A stretch of 13,173 bases of DNA from JAHFLQ01 sp964432465 (GTDB taxonomy: Bacteria; Patescibacteriota; Minisyncoccia; UBA6257; WO2-44-18): NCBI GenBank assembly GCA_964432465.1, contig CAYSNI010000033.1, forward strand, positions 1-13,173, given 5' to 3'. The notes under the pieces are model-generated. The model was given only the letters and a program-made list of their open reading frames with translations, was not told the origin of the DNA and ran no database searches. Positions 6,558-13,008 of the stretch are shown here, piece after piece (within the stretch, counting starts at the first letter, position 1; every line of letters starts with the position of its first letter). The position numbers were made by a program, and so were the translations under genes.

Positions 6558-6848
6558 ATGAAAATAGAATTAAAAAAATTTGGAACAACGTTGATATCAC
6601 GACAGGCAGGTCGGGAGGCCTTCGCCGCGTTTCAGGGAAGTTTAAAGGATATAAACAGCTCCGAAAAAGTAGAGATTGATTTTAGTGGGGTGCTGACCTT
6701 CTCTCCGTCATGGGGGGATGAGTTTTTAACTCCTTTAGCAAATAAGTTTGGCAATCGGCTAGCGCTCCTGCCAACTGAAAATCTTTCAGTGAAAGCAACG
6801 GTAGAGCTTTTGGAAAAAACCAGCGGTAAAATTTTCACACGAGCATAG
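6558..6848 (+). CDS. STAS-like protein (DUF4325 family)
   Basis: The 96-aa protein has the two DUF4325 signatures: FGTTLISRQAGREA (8-21) and IDFSGVLTFSPSWGDEF (40-56). By ungapped eye alignment with SpoIIAA/RsbV anti-anti-sigma factors, Ser51 falls at the phosphorylated serine. The family is STAS-like and usually sits next to an ATP-binding protein, as here. The likely role is a partner, and perhaps a phosphorylation substrate, of the HTH-GHKL protein encoded just upstream in the same transcript. The start is a single ATG after an A-rich stretch without Shine-Dalgarno. No clear terminator follows; the weak GCTTG...CAAGC pairing at 6856-6893 has no T-run. Confidence 0.8.
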   Translation: MKIELKKFGTTLISRQAGREAFAAFQGSLKDINSSEKVEIDFSGVLTFSPSWGDEFLTPLANKFGNRLALLPTENLSVKATVELLEKTSGKIFTRA

Positions 6849-6940
6849 GGAGGAAGCTTGCTTTTTCGCACTAGCTCGGCTCTTTTTCCAAGCAATTATT
6901 ATAGGTTGTCCAGGTTCAGACACATAGTGACCACTTAGGT

Positions 6941-6969
6941 TTGCGCTTTTTTATGCCTTTTGTTACTAT
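6941..6969 (+). promoter_or_regulatory. Promoter of the S1-rpsO-NYN-pnp block
   Basis: TTGCGC (6941-6946), a 17-bp spacer and TGT-TACTAT (6961-6969) form an extended -10 promoter very like the one before the yifB/comM-type gene. Initiation near 6976 gives a leader of about 95 bases before the S1 gene ATG. Confidence 0.5.
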
Positions 6970-6981
6970 TCAACCCAAGTT

Positions 6982-7060
6982 GTTTCTCGCGAGAGAACTC
7001 CTATTATAAACCCAATCGGCTACGCCTCTGGCGGGCCGTAACCCCTCGACAAGCTCGGGG
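6982..7060 (+). promoter_or_regulatory. Structured 5' leader of the S1-protein gene
   Basis: Three hairpin-forming stretches lie between the predicted start site and the ATG: TTCTC-GCGA-GAGAA (6984-6997, a GNRA tetraloop), a nested CGGC/GCC-TCT-GGC/GCCG (7017-7038), and the imperfect palindrome CCCCTCGACAAGCTCGGGG (7042-7060). Sequences like the last are dispersed repeats in many genomes. Autoregulation of S1 synthesis through its leader is known in E. coli; a similar role here is a guess. Confidence 0.35.
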
Positions 7061-7070
7061 AATAAAATTA

Positions 7071-8162
7071 ATGACAACTCCAGTTAATAAAATAAATTCC
7101 CAGCTCGGCAATCTTCTGAAGGCCGGCACCAACTTAGTTACCATATTGAAGCAAGGTGACCTTGTGGAAGTAAAATTAATGAAAAAGACCCCTCGCGCGG
7201 TTTATTTTGATCTTGGCGCGCTCGGTACCGGGATTGTTTACGGCTACGAATTAATGAACGCGCAGGACGCGATCAAGGATTTAAAGATCGGCGACGCAAC
7301 TACCGCGAAAGTAGTGGATTCAGAAAACTCGGATGGTTATGTCGAGCTTTCTCTTCGGGAAGTTGGTAAGCAGAAGGCCTGGCAGGAAGTTAAAGATTTG
7401 AAAGATAAGGGTGAAGTAATCACCGTGAAGATTACCGGAGCCAACAGTGGCGGGTTAATGTGTGAGGTCAACAACTTGAAGGCGTTCTTGCCGATTTCCC
7501 AGCTTTCTACTGATCATTTTCCGAAAGTGGACGACGGTAATAAAGATAAGATTTCCGAAGAGTTGAAGAAGCTTATTGGTATTGAAGTAAAAGCGAAAAT
7601 TATTGATGTAAATCCCCGTAACTACAAACTGATTCTATCCGAACGTGAGAGTACCAGCGAGAACGTGAAGGAGCTGCTCGCCAAATATAAAGTGGGCGAC
7701 ATTATTGACGGCATCGTTTCTGGCGTAGCTGATTTCGGCGCGTTCTTTCAGTTCGCGGAAAATCCGGCGATTGAAGGTCTGATCCATATTTCTGAATTAG
7801 ATCACCGCTTGATTGAGAATCCAAAGGAGGTAGTTAAGGTCGGTGATTCAGTGAAGGCCAAAATAGTGGAGATCAAGGAAGGCCGCGTGTCCCTCTCTTT
7901 GAAAGCGCTGAAACCGAATCCGTGGGATAAGGTAGAGGAGCGCTACAAAGCTGGCGAGACCTACAAAGGTGCCGTACTGCGTTATAATCCGTTCGGCGCG
8001 TTTATCGGTTTGGATTTAGATATTCAGGGCCTGATCCACGTTTCCGAATTCGGTGGCATTGAGGAGATGAAAAAGAAGATCGAAGTGAGTAAGAGCTATG
8101 ACTTTATTATCGATTCTATAAAGCCAGCCGAAAAGCGTATCATTCTAAAATTAAAGAAATAA
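7071..8162 (+). CDS. rpsA: S1-domain RNA-binding protein, ribosomal protein S1-like
   Basis: The 363-aa protein carries four S1 OB-fold repeats: about 28-97, 114-191, 208-278 and 295-362. Repeats 3 and 4 are the most canonical (FGAFFQF...GLIHISEL and FGAFIGL...GLIHVSEF, each ending in a ...SLSLK or ...ILKLK strand). E. coli S1 has six repeats, and shorter versions are common elsewhere. It binds mRNA and, on the 30S subunit, helps load messages, which is relevant because no gene in the window has a visible Shine-Dalgarno. The ATG at 7071 is chosen because the upstream in-frame TTG at 6960 lies inside the promoter -10. It leads an apparent operon with rpsO 16 bp downstream. Confidence 0.88.
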   Translation: MTTPVNKINSQLGNLLKAGTNLVTILKQGDLVEVKLMKKTPRAVYFDLGALGTGIVYGYELMNAQDAIKDLKIGDATTAKVVDSENSDGYVELSLREVGKQKAWQEVKDLKDKGEVITVKITGANSGGLMCEVNNLKAFLPISQLSTDHFPKVDDGNKDKISEELKKLIGIEVKAKIIDVNPRNYKLILSERESTSENVKELLAKYKVGDIIDGIVSGVADFGAFFQFAENPAIEGLIHISELDHRLIENPKEVVKVGDSVKAKIVEIKEGRVSLSLKALKPNPWDKVEERYKAGETYKGAVLRYNPFGAFIGLDLDIQGLIHVSEFGGIEEMKKKIEVSKSYDFIIDSIKPAEKRIILKLKK

Positions 8163-8165
8163 GAG

Positions 8166-8171
8166 TATAAT
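8166..8171 (+). promoter_or_regulatory. Perfect -10 hexamer directly before rpsO
   Basis: TATAAT lies with seven bases between it and the rpsO ATG, so a transcript from it would be leaderless. The -35 region is poor (TTCTAA at 8143-8148). It may add a second promoter inside the operon. Confidence 0.3.
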
Positions 8172-8178
8172 CAAAAAC

Positions 8179-8448
8179 ATGTTAACTCCAAGAAAAAAGA
8201 AGGCGGTGATCAGTATCCATAGCATCCACGAAACCGACACCGGTTCCGCGTCCGTTCAGATTGGTTTGCTTTCCAGGCAGATTGAGGAATTGACCGGTCA
8301 TCTTAAAAAGCATAAAAAGGATAACCACTCTCGAAGAGGCCTGTTGAAAATGGTCGGCAAGCGCCGCCGTCTCCTGGTCTATCTGGAAAAGCACGATAAC
8401 AAGGGATATATGAGCGTAGTGAAGAAACTTGGTTTGAAAACGAAGTAA
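8179..8448 (+). CDS. rpsO: 30S ribosomal protein S15
   Basis: The 89-aa protein has the usual length of S15. The core HETDTGSASVQIGLLSRQIE, then LTGHLKKHKKDNHSRRGLL and GKRRRLLVYLEKHD are the conserved S15 segments that contact the 16S rRNA central domain and bind S6/S18 during 30S assembly. It follows the S1-protein gene by 16 bp. The well-known rpsO-pnp neighbourhood is kept, with one NYN-nuclease gene between. S15 commonly autoregulates through its leader RNA, but no obvious S15-binding leader is present here because the gap is too short. Confidence 0.96.
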   Translation: MLTPRKKKAVISIHSIHETDTGSASVQIGLLSRQIEELTGHLKKHKKDNHSRRGLLKMVGKRRRLLVYLEKHDNKGYMSVVKKLGLKTK

Positions 8449-8452
8449 ATAT

Positions 8453-8458
8453 TATAAG
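8453..8458 (+). promoter_or_regulatory. Weak candidate promoter before leader element B
   Basis: TATAAG (8453-8458), overlapping TATTAT (8450-8455), lies 18 bp after TTGGTT (8429-8434) inside the rpsO end. Initiation would fall near 8465, at the edge of the inverted-repeat element, so the element would form the whole 5' leader of the NYN gene. Confidence 0.25.
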
Positions 8459-8466
8459 GTATGAAA

Positions 8467-8577
8467 TCCCGTTAGAAGTGGCTGCCCAACTCGGCCGTCT
8501 CTCCTACGAGAGATATCTAAAATAAAAACAATGATTATAAACCTTACGTCGCAGAATCGGTTCCACTTCTAACGGGA
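8467..8577 (+). repeat. Inverted-repeat leader element, copy B
   Basis: Perfect 15-bp arms, TCCCGTTAGAAGTGG (8467-8481) and CCACTTCTAACGGGA (8563-8577), bound a 111-bp unit. Its last base is the A of the NYN gene's ATG. It contains CTCGGCCG, shared with copy A, and a hairpin TCTCTC-CTAC-GAGAGA (8498-8513). ATGAAA lies directly to its left (8461-8466) and again at its right end (8577-8582), like a target duplication. The left ATG opens a four-codon frame stopped by TAG at 8473-8475. Confidence 0.85.
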
Positions 8578-9131
8578 TGAAAAACAAGGAACAAAGAGTT
8601 GGCATATTTATAGACGTCCAAAATCTGTATCATTCTGCGAAAAATTTATACAAGGCTCGTGTCAATTTTAAAGAGCTTGTAAAGTCATTAACCGGTGGTC
8701 GCAAGCTTATTCGCGCCATTGCGTATGTAGTGAAGACAGAAGCCACCGAAGGAGAGTCGGCTTTTTTTGACGCTTTGAAACAAGCCGGCATCGAACTCCG
8801 AGTAAAAGACATCCAGATCTATCCGGGTGGCGCTAAAAAAGCGGACTGGGATGTGGGTATGGCAGTCGATGCCATTAGGATGTCCGGCTTTTTAGATGTA
8901 GTGGTGCTGGTGACTGGCGATGGCGATTTCCTCCCGCTTGTTGATTACTTGAAGTGGGGAGCTGGCAGAGTAGTAGAAGTGGCGGCCTTCAGTAGGACGA
9001 CTAAAACGGAGATGAAGAGTCAGGGTGATGAGTTTACGGCGATAGAAGATTTGCGAGGGGTGTTGATCAGAGGGGCAATTTCAAGGATGAATAATCGTCG
9101 AGCTAACAGTAGCGAGAGTGAGGGCGAATAA
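8577..9131 (+). CDS. NYN-domain (LabA/DUF88, PIN-like) ribonuclease
   Basis: The 184-aa protein has the acidic residues of the NYN/PIN-like nuclease fold in order: GIFIDVQNLYHSAKN (Asp13), KKADWDVGMAVDAIR (Asp90, Asp92, Asp98) and VLVTGDGDFLPLVDYL (Asp115, Asp117), followed by a GRVVEVAAF strand. The tail is Ser/Glu/Arg-rich. Such proteins are metal-dependent, single-strand-acting RNases or their relatives; the substrate here is not known. Its place between rpsO and pnp fits mRNA or rRNA processing together with PNPase. The start codon is set by the inverted-repeat element ending at it, with no Shine-Dalgarno. The next gene starts 41 bp later. Confidence 0.87.
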   Translation: MKNKEQRVGIFIDVQNLYHSAKNLYKARVNFKELVKSLTGGRKLIRAIAYVVKTEATEGESAFFDALKQAGIELRVKDIQIYPGGAKKADWDVGMAVDAIRMSGFLDVVVLVTGDGDFLPLVDYLKWGAGRVVEVAAFSRTTKTEMKSQGDEFTAIEDLRGVLIRGAISRMNNRRANSSESEGE

Positions 9132-9172
9132 CTTTTACAAAACGAATTAATAACGCACGAATAACAAAAAAT

Positions 9173-11275
9173 ATGGATATGAATCGCAAGCAGTTTAAAA
9201 CAGAATTTCATGGCCGAGAGCTTTCTCTGGAGGTGTCCCGTTTTGCTGACCAGGCCAACGCTTCGGTCATCGGCCGCTACGGCGGTACGACCGTGTTGGT
9301 GACGGCGGTGATGGGTGATAAAGAAAAAGACATTGATTATTTCCCGTTGCTAGTGGATTATGAGCAGCGTTTTTATGCTGTCGGTAAGATTTTAGGTAGC
9401 CGCTTTCAGCGCCGCGAAGGCCGCCCGGGCGAGAGCGCTATTTTGAACGGCCGGATTATTGATCGAAGCATCCGCCCGCTTTTTGACCACCGCCTCCGCA
9501 GAGAGGTTCAGCTAGTGGTGACGATTTTAGAATTGGACGGAGAGAACGATCCTGATTTCGTGGCGCTTCTTACCGCCTCTGCCGCGCTTTCTATTTCCGA
9601 TATCCCGTGGAACGGACCGATCGCTTCAGTTAAATTATTCCATGATGGAAAATCTTTGGTAATCAATCCAAAGCTTTCTCAGTTAGACAATCTTCCTGAC
9701 GGCACGTTTAGCAGTTTTGTGGCGGGCACGAAAGATCGCATTAATATGATTGAGTTGGAAGGTGTAGATACGCAGGAGTCCGAAGTCGCGAAGGCTTATG
9801 ATGTCGCGCAGAAGGAGATCGCTAAATTGGTGGAGTGGCAAAACGGTATCGTGAAAGAAATTGGCAAGCCGAAAGTGACCGTCCATCTCGCGGAAACTGA
9901 CGCATCTTTAGTGAAAATGGTGAAAGAGTTCCTAGCGGATAAGCTGGAGGGCGCGATGTTTATTAAAGATAAGCAGGAGATGCAAAAGAAAATTGCTGAT
10001 CTTCAAGCGACATTGAAAGGCCATCTGACGGCCGCCGGTTTGGGTGAGGACGCTCTCCCGAAAGCTGAGCAGATTATGGATAAAGAAGGGGACGCGCTTC
10101 TGCATAAAAAAGTGTTGGAAGAGAATAAGCGTCCTGACGGCCGCAAGCTGGACGAGATCCGCGATTTGCACGCCGAAGTCAGTGTATTGAAGCGCACCCA
10201 TGGCTCCGCTTTGTTCGTCCGCGGTAATACGCAGGCACTGGTAGTGACAACGATTGCTCCGCCGGGCTCGGAACAGCTAGTGGAGTCGGTAGATTTTTCC
10301 GGCAAGAAGCGGTTTATGTTGCATTATAATTTCCCACCATATTCAGTCGGAGAGACCGGACGCGTGGGTAGCCCGGGACGCCGAGAAATTGGACATGGCG
10401 CGCTCGCTGAAAAAGCGGTAAAAAATGTGATTCCCGCGCAGAAAGATTTTCCATATGTAATTCGCGTGGTTTCGGAAGTTGTTTCTTCCAACGGCTCTTC
10501 TTCTATGGCCACTGTGTGCGGCACCATTCTTTCCCTGATGGATGCCGGTGTGCCGATTAAAAAGCCGGTCGCGGGCATCGCGATGGGTCTGATTACTGGC
10601 GCGAAAGGCGAGTATAAAGTTTTGACCGACATTCAGGGTCCGGAGGATCATCACGGTGATATGGATTTCAAAGTCGCGGGTACGACTGACGGAATTCGCG
10701 CGATTCAGATGGATGTGAAGATTGACGGGTTAACCAACGAGATGCTGGTGTCCGCGTTAGCGCAGGCGAAAAAAGCCCGCTTGGAAATTTTGAAAGTGAT
10801 GCACAAGGCTTTACCGGAACCTCGCAAGGAACTTTCTACGTTTGCTCCGCGCGTACTGATCATGATGGTCAATCCTGAGAAGATCGGCGAGATTATCGGC
10901 CCGGGCGGTAAAGTCATTAACGGAATTATTGATCGTACCGGTGCGCTGACAATTGATATTGAGCAGACGGGCGAAGTTTATATCGCAGGCGCGACGAAAG
11001 AGATTGCCGAAGCGGCGTATAAAGAAGTGGAAAGCATCGTGAAGGAATATCACATCGGCGATATCGTGGAAGGTCCGATTGTCCGAATCTTGGAATTTGG
11101 CGCAATTGTGCAGTTTGGTCCGAATCGCGACGGTATGATTCACGTTTCCGAACTAAAGGAAGGGTTTGTGAAAAAAGTTGAGGACGTAGTGAAAATGGGG
11201 GATGTGGTGCGCGCGAAAGTAGTGAAGATTGATGGTGATAGAACCGGCCTTTCGTTGAAGGGGGTGAGCAAGTAG
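9173..11275 (+). CDS. pnp: Polyribonucleotide nucleotidyltransferase (PNPase)
   Basis: The 700-aa phosphorolytic 3'-5' exoribonuclease acts as a trimer and degrades RNA to nucleoside diphosphates. Domains in order: first RNase PH-like core (about 10-145, with the RFQRREGRPGE loop at 78-88), helical linker (about 240-320), second RNase PH core (about 320-545), KH (about 560-620, with IGEIIGPGGKVI) and S1 (628-698). In the second core NGSSSMA and LTDIQGPEDHHGDMDF are kept; Asp486 and Asp492 sit at the same numbers as the catalytic aspartates of the E. coli enzyme. Length and domain order are standard. ATG at 9173 is used here; the ATG at 9179 is also possible. No Shine-Dalgarno is seen before either. 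Confidence 0.97.
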   Translation: MDMNRKQFKTEFHGRELSLEVSRFADQANASVIGRYGGTTVLVTAVMGDKEKDIDYFPLLVDYEQRFYAVGKILGSRFQRREGRPGESAILNGRIIDRSIRPLFDHRLRREVQLVVTILELDGENDPDFVALLTASAALSISDIPWNGPIASVKLFHDGKSLVINPKLSQLDNLPDGTFSSFVAGTKDRINMIELEGVDTQESEVAKAYDVAQKEIAKLVEWQNGIVKEIGKPKVTVHLAETDASLVKMVKEFLADKLEGAMFIKDKQEMQKKIADLQATLKGHLTAAGLGEDALPKAEQIMDKEGDALLHKKVLEENKRPDGRKLDEIRDLHAEVSVLKRTHGSALFVRGNTQALVVTTIAPPGSEQLVESVDFSGKKRFMLHYNFPPYSVGETGRVGSPGRREIGHGALAEKAVKNVIPAQKDFPYVIRVVSEVVSSNGSSSMATVCGTILSLMDAGVPIKKPVAGIAMGLITGAKGEYKVLTDIQGPEDHHGDMDFKVAGTTDGIRAIQMDVKIDGLTNEMLVSALAQAKKARLEILKVMHKALPEPRKELSTFAPRVLIMMVNPEKIGEIIGPGGKVINGIIDRTGALTIDIEQTGEVYIAGATKEIAEAAYKEVESIVKEYHIGDIVEGPIVRILEFGAIVQFGPNRDGMIHVSELKEGFVKKVEDVVKMGDVVRAKVVKIDGDRTGLSLKGVSK

Positions 11276-11306
11276 TAGTGGGGATAGCCGAATAAATTGA
11301 GCGTGG

Positions 11307-11315
11307 TAATATATA
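11307..11315 (+). promoter_or_regulatory. Candidate -10 region before the 302-aa gene
   Basis: TGG-TAATAT overlaps TATATA (11310-11315), with seven bases between the latter and the ATG at 11323. No convincing -35 is seen. If used, the message would be nearly leaderless. Confidence 0.25.
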
Positions 11316-11322
11316 AGTAAAT

Positions 11323-12231
11323 ATGGATGATGTAAAAATTACGACAGGGCAGGGAGCCGGCCCGGAATATCAGCCAAAGCCTTTCATTCCGACCGTTCCG
11401 CCACCACCGATTCAAGCGAACGCTCCGCTTAGCACGCCTGGTCAGCCGGATTTTATTACTTCGGAAAATTTGGGGCCATCACCGATTCCGCCCGGAGTAG
11501 AACGAGGCAGCAGCACTCTTTTTAGAAGGATGGTGATGGTATTTTTCGGTATTGTTTTTGTGGTAGGCGTGGGATCGCTGGGTTATTTTGTTGTCTATCC
11601 GACATTTTTCCCGGCACAGGCTCCTTCCGACAATCTCCCACTTGTCACAACTCCGCTGGTTACTTTAGCTCCGCATACTTCTTATTTAACCACTCCGGCT
11701 TCGGCAGTCGTAGAGGTTAAATTAGCTGATGTTACCTATCCGACAATCGCAAGCGCGCTCCAGAATGAGTCTTTCAATCAGCTTGCCGACGGTCAATACA
11801 AGGAAGTTCGTGTTTTTAATAATGCCGGACAGGTGCCGTTCGGGTCGTTTCTCGGTGGTTTAAGCCCGGCGGCTAAAGCGCTCGCGCTTGGTAGCTGGTT
11901 TGAAAATGATTTTACCGCGCTTCTTTATTACGACGCGGCTGGCGTTTGGCCGTTATATATTGCCAAGTTGAAACCGGGGGCGGCTCCGGAAATGGTCAAG
12001 GCTGGATTCCGGGGAGCAGAAAATACGCTTGATCTTGCGAATTTCTATATCAATTCTCCTGGCTCTTTTACTTCTTTTAAGGATGGTAAAGTGGACATTT
12101 ATCCAACTCGTTATAACAGTGCCAGCGGACCTGGCGCGGCTTTCAATTATGGCATGTTGGGAAATTATCTAGTTATTAGTACTAATTACAGTGCTTTAAA
12201 AAACTTAGCGCCGATACTGCTTGGATTTTAA
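11323..12231 (+). CDS. Hypothetical single-pass membrane protein (302 aa)
   Basis: No known family is recognised. Residues 1-65 are Pro/Gln-rich and look disordered and cytoplasmic (TVPPPP, PSPIPPG). One strong TM helix spans about 70-92 after a Leu-Phe-Arg-Arg positive flank. The rest is an external domain of about 200 residues, starting with a Thr/Pro linker and then mixed alpha/beta sequence with VVEVKLADV, FENDFTALLYYDAAG and a final GNYLVISTNYSALKNL, which suggests a folded sensor or adhesive domain. It is followed four bases later by the zinc-finger gene, so the two are likely co-transcribed. The gap after pnp is 47 bp. Function is unknown; a real gene is very likely from length and architecture. 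Confidence 0.75.
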   Translation: MDDVKITTGQGAGPEYQPKPFIPTVPPPPIQANAPLSTPGQPDFITSENLGPSPIPPGVERGSSTLFRRMVMVFFGIVFVVGVGSLGYFVVYPTFFPAQAPSDNLPLVTTPLVTLAPHTSYLTTPASAVVEVKLADVTYPTIASALQNESFNQLADGQYKEVRVFNNAGQVPFGSFLGGLSPAAKALALGSWFENDFTALLYYDAAGVWPLYIAKLKPGAAPEMVKAGFRGAENTLDLANFYINSPGSFTSFKDGKVDIYPTRYNSASGPGAAFNYGMLGNYLVISTNYSALKNLAPILLGF

Positions 12232-12235
12232 ACAT

Positions 12236-12562
12236 ATGAAACAACTGGAAGAATACAGAGAAAAGCTTTTAGCGGCTCAAAAAGAAATCGCGGAGACTTT
12301 GGCAAAAATGCCTGTAGTCCCGGATTCCGGTAGCGATACGGAAGGGGAAGTTGCTGAAGAAGAAGCTGATGAAGCAGAGGATTACTCCAACCAGCTGGCC
12401 GAGAAGCAGGCGTTGAAAGAGCGATTACTTGAGATTAAGCACGCGCTAGATAAGATATCCAGTGGCGCTTATGGAAAATGTGAGAGTTGCGGAATGGAAA
12501 TTGAGCCGGAAGTACTCGCAGTTGTTCCCGAGTCCAGACTTTGTAAGGCCTGCAAGAAATAA
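12236..12562 (+). CDS. TraR/DksA-family C4 zinc-finger protein
   Basis: The 108-aa protein has an N-terminal helix, a very acidic stretch (10 Asp/Glu in residues 34-49) and a second helix (53-75). The zinc finger follows: YGKCESCG (Cys82, Cys85) and LCKACKK (Cys103, Cys106), with the family-typical spacing. DksA-type proteins enter the RNA polymerase secondary channel and modulate initiation, often with ppGpp; the shorter TraR-like forms act alone. Whether the catalytic-tip acidic residues are kept cannot be judged by eye. The ATG at 12236 is preferred over the TTG at 12221, which would overlap the preceding gene. A strong terminator follows 9 bp after the stop. Confidence 0.85.
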   Translation: MKQLEEYREKLLAAQKEIAETLAKMPVVPDSGSDTEGEVAEEEADEAEDYSNQLAEKQALKERLLEIKHALDKISSGAYGKCESCGMEIEPEVLAVVPESRLCKACKK

Positions 12563-12571
12563 GGGCTTGCT

Positions 12572-12600
12572 CTAAAAAATCCGCGGTGCGGATTTTTTAG
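12572..12600 (+). terminator. Intrinsic terminator after the DksA-like gene
   Basis: Perfect 13-bp arms CTAAAAAATCCGC and GCGGATTTTTTAG enclose a GGT loop with a run of six T. It closes the rightward gene block. Confidence 0.9.
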
Positions 12601-12733
12601 TAAGCAAACCTTACCCCGCTCCTTTTGCGGCATGGGCATCGCATTAAGAAATCAGAGCCGTAGGCGGTGCTGTCCGCAAAGATGCTGCGGTAAGAAAATT
12701 ATCACGGCAAATGGGGCCGGGGTAGCGCTCGCC

Positions 12734-12821
12734 TGCCGGCTGCTTTTCTCGAGAGCGTTTCGCCTTCGATAAGTTAACGAAGGCTGCACTTCGCTTTTAC
12801 TCTCTCGAAAAGCAGCCGGCA
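12734..12821. repeat. Long 88-bp hairpin with 15-bp perfect arms
   Basis: TGCCGGCTGCTTTTC (12734-12748) and GAAAAGCAGCCGGCA (12807-12821) pair fully. Beyond a two-base offset the stem continues as TCGAGAG with CTCTCGA, and the tip holds CCTTCG-ATAAGTTAA-CGAAGG (12763-12783). Confidence 0.8.
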
Positions 12822-12847
12822 TTCTCGCTTGGGTTGTGTAGGTATAA

Positions 12848-12895
12848 AAAAACCTGCCCAATACTACAAAGATATGTAGCACTGGGCAGGTTTTT
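12848..12895. terminator. Bidirectional-looking terminator with an inner hairpin
   Basis: Arms AAAAACCTGCCCA (12848-12860) and TGGGCAGGTTTTT (12883-12895), with CTACA-AAGATA-TGTAG (12864-12879) in the loop. There is a T-tract on both strands. It separates the structured region from the yifB/comM-type gene. Confidence 0.75.
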
Positions 12896-12933
12896 ATTTG
12901 TTAAACAAAGTCATAAATTAATTCGTTGTCAAC

Positions 12934-12961
12934 TTGCGCCCCGCTCCTTAATTGTTATGAT
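12934..12961 (+). promoter_or_regulatory. Promoter of the yifB/comM-type gene
   Basis: TTGCGC (12934-12939), a 16-bp spacer and an extended -10 TGT-TATGAT (12953-12961). It shares the -35 hexamer and TGTTA start of the -10 with the S1-gene promoter at 6941. The leader of about 40 bases is mostly the 7-bp microrepeat R3. Confidence 0.5.
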
Positions 12962-12968
12962 TCTCCTA

Positions 12969-13006
12969 ATTCTAGATTTTATTTACTAGATTCTAGTTTC
13001 TAAATT
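12969..13006. repeat. Heptanucleotide microrepeat R3
   Basis: Units ATTCTAG, ATTTTAT, TTACTAG, ATTCTAG, TTTCTAA, then ATT, in 7-bp register, end three bases before the start codon of the yifB/comM-type gene. This is the same family as the arrays at 465-500 and 2007-2041. Confidence 0.7.
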
Positions 13007-13008
13007 AT

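Larger units (their letters stand above)
12601..12895. ncRNA. Structured non-coding region, possible RNA gene
   Basis: Nearly 450 bases (12563-13008) hold no convincing gene, and most of them are hairpin-forming. Visible pairings: CTTACC (12610-12615) with GGTAAG (12688-12693); CCGCA-AAGATGC-TGCGG (12674-12690); and a long stem TGCCGGCTGCTTTTC (12734-12748) with GAAAAGCAGCCGGCA (12807-12821), containing TCGAGAG/CTCTCGA and CCTTCG/CGAAGG. It starts right after one terminator and ends in another (12848-12895), the layout of a stand-alone RNA gene. Signatures of RNase P, tmRNA or SRP RNA were looked for and not found. Strand and identity are open; it could also be a MITE-like insertion. Confidence 0.35.

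Noticed and set aside
6849..6895. A terminator after the STAS-like gene
   Set aside because: The only pairing is GCTTG with CAAGC around a 28-base loop, and no T-run follows.
6960..7070. N-terminal extension of the S1 protein from the TTG at 6960
   Set aside because: The codon lies at the predicted -10, the extra 37 residues have no S1-like sequence, and they would translate the hairpins and palindrome.
9134..9162. A promoter directly before pnp (TTTACA)
   Set aside because: No -10-like hexamer occurs at 16-18 bp; pnp is more simply read from upstream promoters.
9683..11415. Minus-strand open frames opposite pnp (for example 10324-10632, 10811-11143, 11140-11415)
   Set aside because: PNPase is complete and canonical on the plus strand. 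These frames carry no motifs and reflect codon bias of the opposite strand.
12601..12850. RNase P RNA, tmRNA or SRP RNA in the structured region
   Set aside because: The conserved cores (such as GAGGAAAGTC for RNase P or the GGAAGG/AGCAGCC loop of SRP RNA) are not found on either strand; GGCTGCTT alone is too little.
12652..12882. A 76-codon minus-strand frame in the 3' structured region
   Set aside because: It runs through the long hairpin and the terminator, has no family resemblance, and its composition is that of the palindromes.
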